Source: Candidatus Sulfotelmatobacter sp. (GTDB lineage: Bacteria > Acidobacteriota > Terriglobia > Terriglobales > Acidobacteriaceae). Taken from it: 64,000 nucleotides of DNA. The stretch is taken from NCBI GenBank assembly GCA_025462865.1, contig JAOAPI010000101.1, forward strand, positions 1 to 64,000, given 5' to 3'. Positions 62,266 to 64,000 of this stretch are shown here, in pieces; position 1 is the stretch's first letter; the number at the start of each line of letters is the position of its first letter. The notes beneath the pieces are model-generated. The model made no database searches. It was not told the DNA's origin and saw only the letters and a program-made list of their open reading frames with translations. The position numbers and the translations under genes are program-made.

Positions 62266-63219
62266 ATGGGAATTGCGATGCTTGTACTTACGGTAATCGG
62301 CGTTACTGCTGCAATCGTCGCTGCATTACCCCCATTGGGCTTTGATCTTCGAATTGTCGGGAGGCCCAAGATGCCACTGGAAGGGATTCCCTACTTCCGA
62401 GCGCGACAGGCGGGGATAGCAATCGTCATCGCTTTTGTAAGCTTGGGTGTATCGGTAGCAGCCTTCTATTATTTCTTTCGTCCGCGTCTCAATATCGTCA
62501 ATGGTGGAACTTCGAAGACCAGTCCTGAATCTGGGCTGAACTACATTTGGGTGCCCCCCGGAACTTTCAGTATGGGTTGTTTACAAGAGCAAGATAAGTG
62601 GTGTGAAAAGCATCCAGAAGAAACTCCGCAACACAATGTGACAATTACCAAGGGGTTTTGGATCGGAGAAACCGAGGTCACGGTCTTTGCATACAAACGT
62701 TTGCACTCTGCTATGCCGCCCGCTCCCTCATTCAATCCAAATTGGGGAGAAGAGGAACAGCCAATAGTAAATGTCACATGGGATCAAGCTGGTACTTTTT
62801 GCGCCACAGATCAAGGCCATCTGCCAACTGAGGCGCAATGGGAGTTCGCAGCGCGAGGCAAGAGTACAGTCCCACGCTACGGCGATCCAGACAAGATCAT
62901 GTGGTATCAAGAAAATAGTAGGGGCAGGGGAGCACGTGCAGTAAAGCAGCATAGTCCTAACTATCTCGGGCTATACGATACGTTGGGAAATGTCTGGGAG
63001 TGGGTGCGCGACTGGTACGACCCAAAGTATTATTCGATGAACCCCACGCCACCTGATCCAATTCAAGAAACCCGAGGGGGACAAGAAAATGAACGTGGTT
63101 CACATGTGCTGCGCGGGGGATCGTGGAAAAACACTGAGGAATTTGTTAGATTGACAAACCGCAATCGGGAACAGGACGTGCAGAACGACGCAATAGGTTT
63201 TCGATGTGTTCAAGATTAA
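62266..63219 (+). CDS. FGE/SUMF1-fold protein, membrane-anchored and lacking the catalytic Cys pair
   Basis: A 317-residue protein. Two hydrophobic helices (residues 3-25 and 47-70) anchor it. The FGE-sulfatase domain follows: LNYIWVPPGTFSMGC, WIGETEVTVFAYKRLH, PIVNVTWDQAGTFC, LPTEAQWEFAARG, LYDTLGNVWEWVRDWYDPKYY and HVLRGGSWKNTEEFVRL...GFRCVQD. True formylglycine-generating enzymes carry two cysteines after RGGS; here the segment reads RGGSWKNTEEF, with none, so oxidase activity is unlikely. Such members may bind ligands or partners. Unknown role. Confidence 0.88.
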   Translation: MGIAMLVLTVIGVTAAIVAALPPLGFDLRIVGRPKMPLEGIPYFRARQAGIAIVIAFVSLGVSVAAFYYFFRPRLNIVNGGTSKTSPESGLNYIWVPPGTFSMGCLQEQDKWCEKHPEETPQHNVTITKGFWIGETEVTVFAYKRLHSAMPPAPSFNPNWGEEEQPIVNVTWDQAGTFCATDQGHLPTEAQWEFAARGKSTVPRYGDPDKIMWYQENSRGRGARAVKQHSPNYLGLYDTLGNVWEWVRDWYDPKYYSMNPTPPDPIQETRGGQENERGSHVLRGGSWKNTEEFVRLTNRNREQDVQNDAIGFRCVQD

Positions 63220-63417
63220 AAACAATTTCCCTAACTGGAATGCAGACAGTCAGCTTGGCGCAGCCATGCGCACCACAGTGTTCTCGAACAATTCCGCATC
63301 TTCCCTGCCCGATTGAACCTTGTAAGAATTCCGTTCCTCGTTTTCGCGGAGGTAACGCGTTCTGATACCCTCAGTCTGTGAGAGCCTTTTTCGTTCCAAC
63401 TCTTGCGGAATCAGCGA

Positions 63418-64000
63418 ATGCCTCGAATTTGCTCCGTCTGTAAATCTCCTGATAAGTTGCCTGCCGAAGACGCGATCCTGCGCGCAATTCCCCTAAGTCG
63501 GATCGCGGCTCAAACAAAACTATCTGTTGACTCTCTGCAAAGGCATAAGAAAAACTGCATGGCAAAAGGAATCGTGCGCGCGGCTCCGTTTGAAGCGCAG
63601 CAGTCAGTGGAAGCGATCAGCTTACTGTCGCGCGTCCAGTCGTTGATCGTTGAAGTAAGAGAGATTGCGAACTGCGCGAAGAAAAACAAAAGCTGGGCGA
63701 GCGCGATTAGTGCGTTGCGGGAATTGAGATCGTGTTTGGAACTTTTGGGGCGGATGAGTGGTGAGCTTTCGCAGACTCCGGGTCCGAAAGTTCAAATTGG
63801 AATTGCGCTCAACTCCGGGCAGCAGCAGCGGACGGAGACCGATGACGATGACAGTGGCGATCTGGATTTGCAGATTGCGCGTCACGTCATGGAAGCGACG
63901 AACGGTTTTGACGCGGCGGAGATTGAGCGGCTGAAAGCGTTGTGCTCGCGCGTATTCATCGACTCCACGCCTGCGCAGGGCGTGGTTCTTCCGCATCTCA
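63418..64000 (+). CDS. Zinc-ribbon/HTH phage-like protein (C-terminus beyond the window)
   Basis: The frame starts at ATG 63418 and remains open to the right edge (194 codons seen). It begins MPRICSVCKSPDKLPAEDAI, a CxxC pair, then IPLSRIAAQTKLSVDSLQRH, a helix-turn-helix, and a Lys-Lys-Asn-Cys segment. A helical region and an acidic patch (TETDDDDSGDLDLQ) follow. The layout, Cys pair plus HTH with 'S..SLxRHkk', is seen in phage-related small-terminase-like or transposon-adjacent proteins. It supports the idea of an imported segment. Not assigned to a family with certainty. Confidence 0.6.
   Translation, partial: MPRICSVCKSPDKLPAEDAILRAIPLSRIAAQTKLSVDSLQRHKKNCMAKGIVRAAPFEAQQSVEAISLLSRVQSLIVEVREIANCAKKNKSWASAISALRELRSCLELLGRMSGELSQTPGPKVQIGIALNSGQQQRTETDDDDSGDLDLQIARHVMEATNGFDAAEIERLKALCSRVFIDSTPAQGVVLPHL

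Overview
The window looks like a chromosomal segment of an Acidobacteriota (Terriglobia, Koribacter-like) genome. This rests on the mix of genes (an enlarged secretome, a TonB receptor with a carboxypeptidase-type N-terminus, GloVer-repeat and FecR proteins, a split complex I locus) and on several families of dispersed palindromic intergenic repeats. It is an inference, as no marker rRNA is present.

Layout. 0-6.4 kb: a nitroreductase cut by the left edge, with a paired operator; phosphoenolpyruvate carboxylase flanked by direct repeats; and a cluster of small YCII/DHFR-like genes, two of them broken, set among palindromic repeats. 6.4-15.3 kb: an exported amidohydrolase, a large secreted GH13 alpha-amylase, two small membrane proteins, an exported MmgE/PrpD protein and a beta-propeller. 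15.6-18.3 kb: a HEAT/PilZ protein. 18.4-32.7 kb (minus strand): the respiratory block. nuoC-D-H-J-K-L-M-N runs directly into the F0 genes atpZ-I-B-E. Upstream lie nuoA with a co-translated PH-like gene, and an exported phosphodiesterase with its own terminator. nuoI stands alone at 40.7 kb, and nuoB, nuoE, nuoF and nuoG are not in the window. 32.8-41.4 kb: a FecR protein, ruvC, the cstA/ybdD pyruvate-transport pair, a SulP transporter and nuoI. 41.6-45.9 kb: a TonB-dependent receptor, a UbiA prenyltransferase and a methyltransferase. 46.1-51.7 kb: a glycan-assembly cluster with overlapping stop/start codons. 52.0-58.2 kb: a lone Flp pilin, DAHP synthase, a sugar kinase, a sugar-binding protein, an MHS-type transporter and a Fpg/Nei glycosylase.

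At 58.35 kb there is only the 3' half of a tRNA-Lys gene. Its orientation places foreign DNA to its right. From there to the right edge the genes look imported: GloVer-repeat protein, paired hypothetical membrane proteins, a cysteine-less FGE-fold protein and a phage-like zinc-ribbon/HTH protein.

The most interesting signal is upstream of DAHP synthase (52,261-52,415). A 30-codon reading frame holds four Phe, one Tyr and one Trp codon within its first 16 codons. A perfect intrinsic terminator follows, and an alternative pairing would block it. Together these form a complete transcription attenuator for the first step of aromatic amino-acid synthesis, in a region with no other annotated gene.
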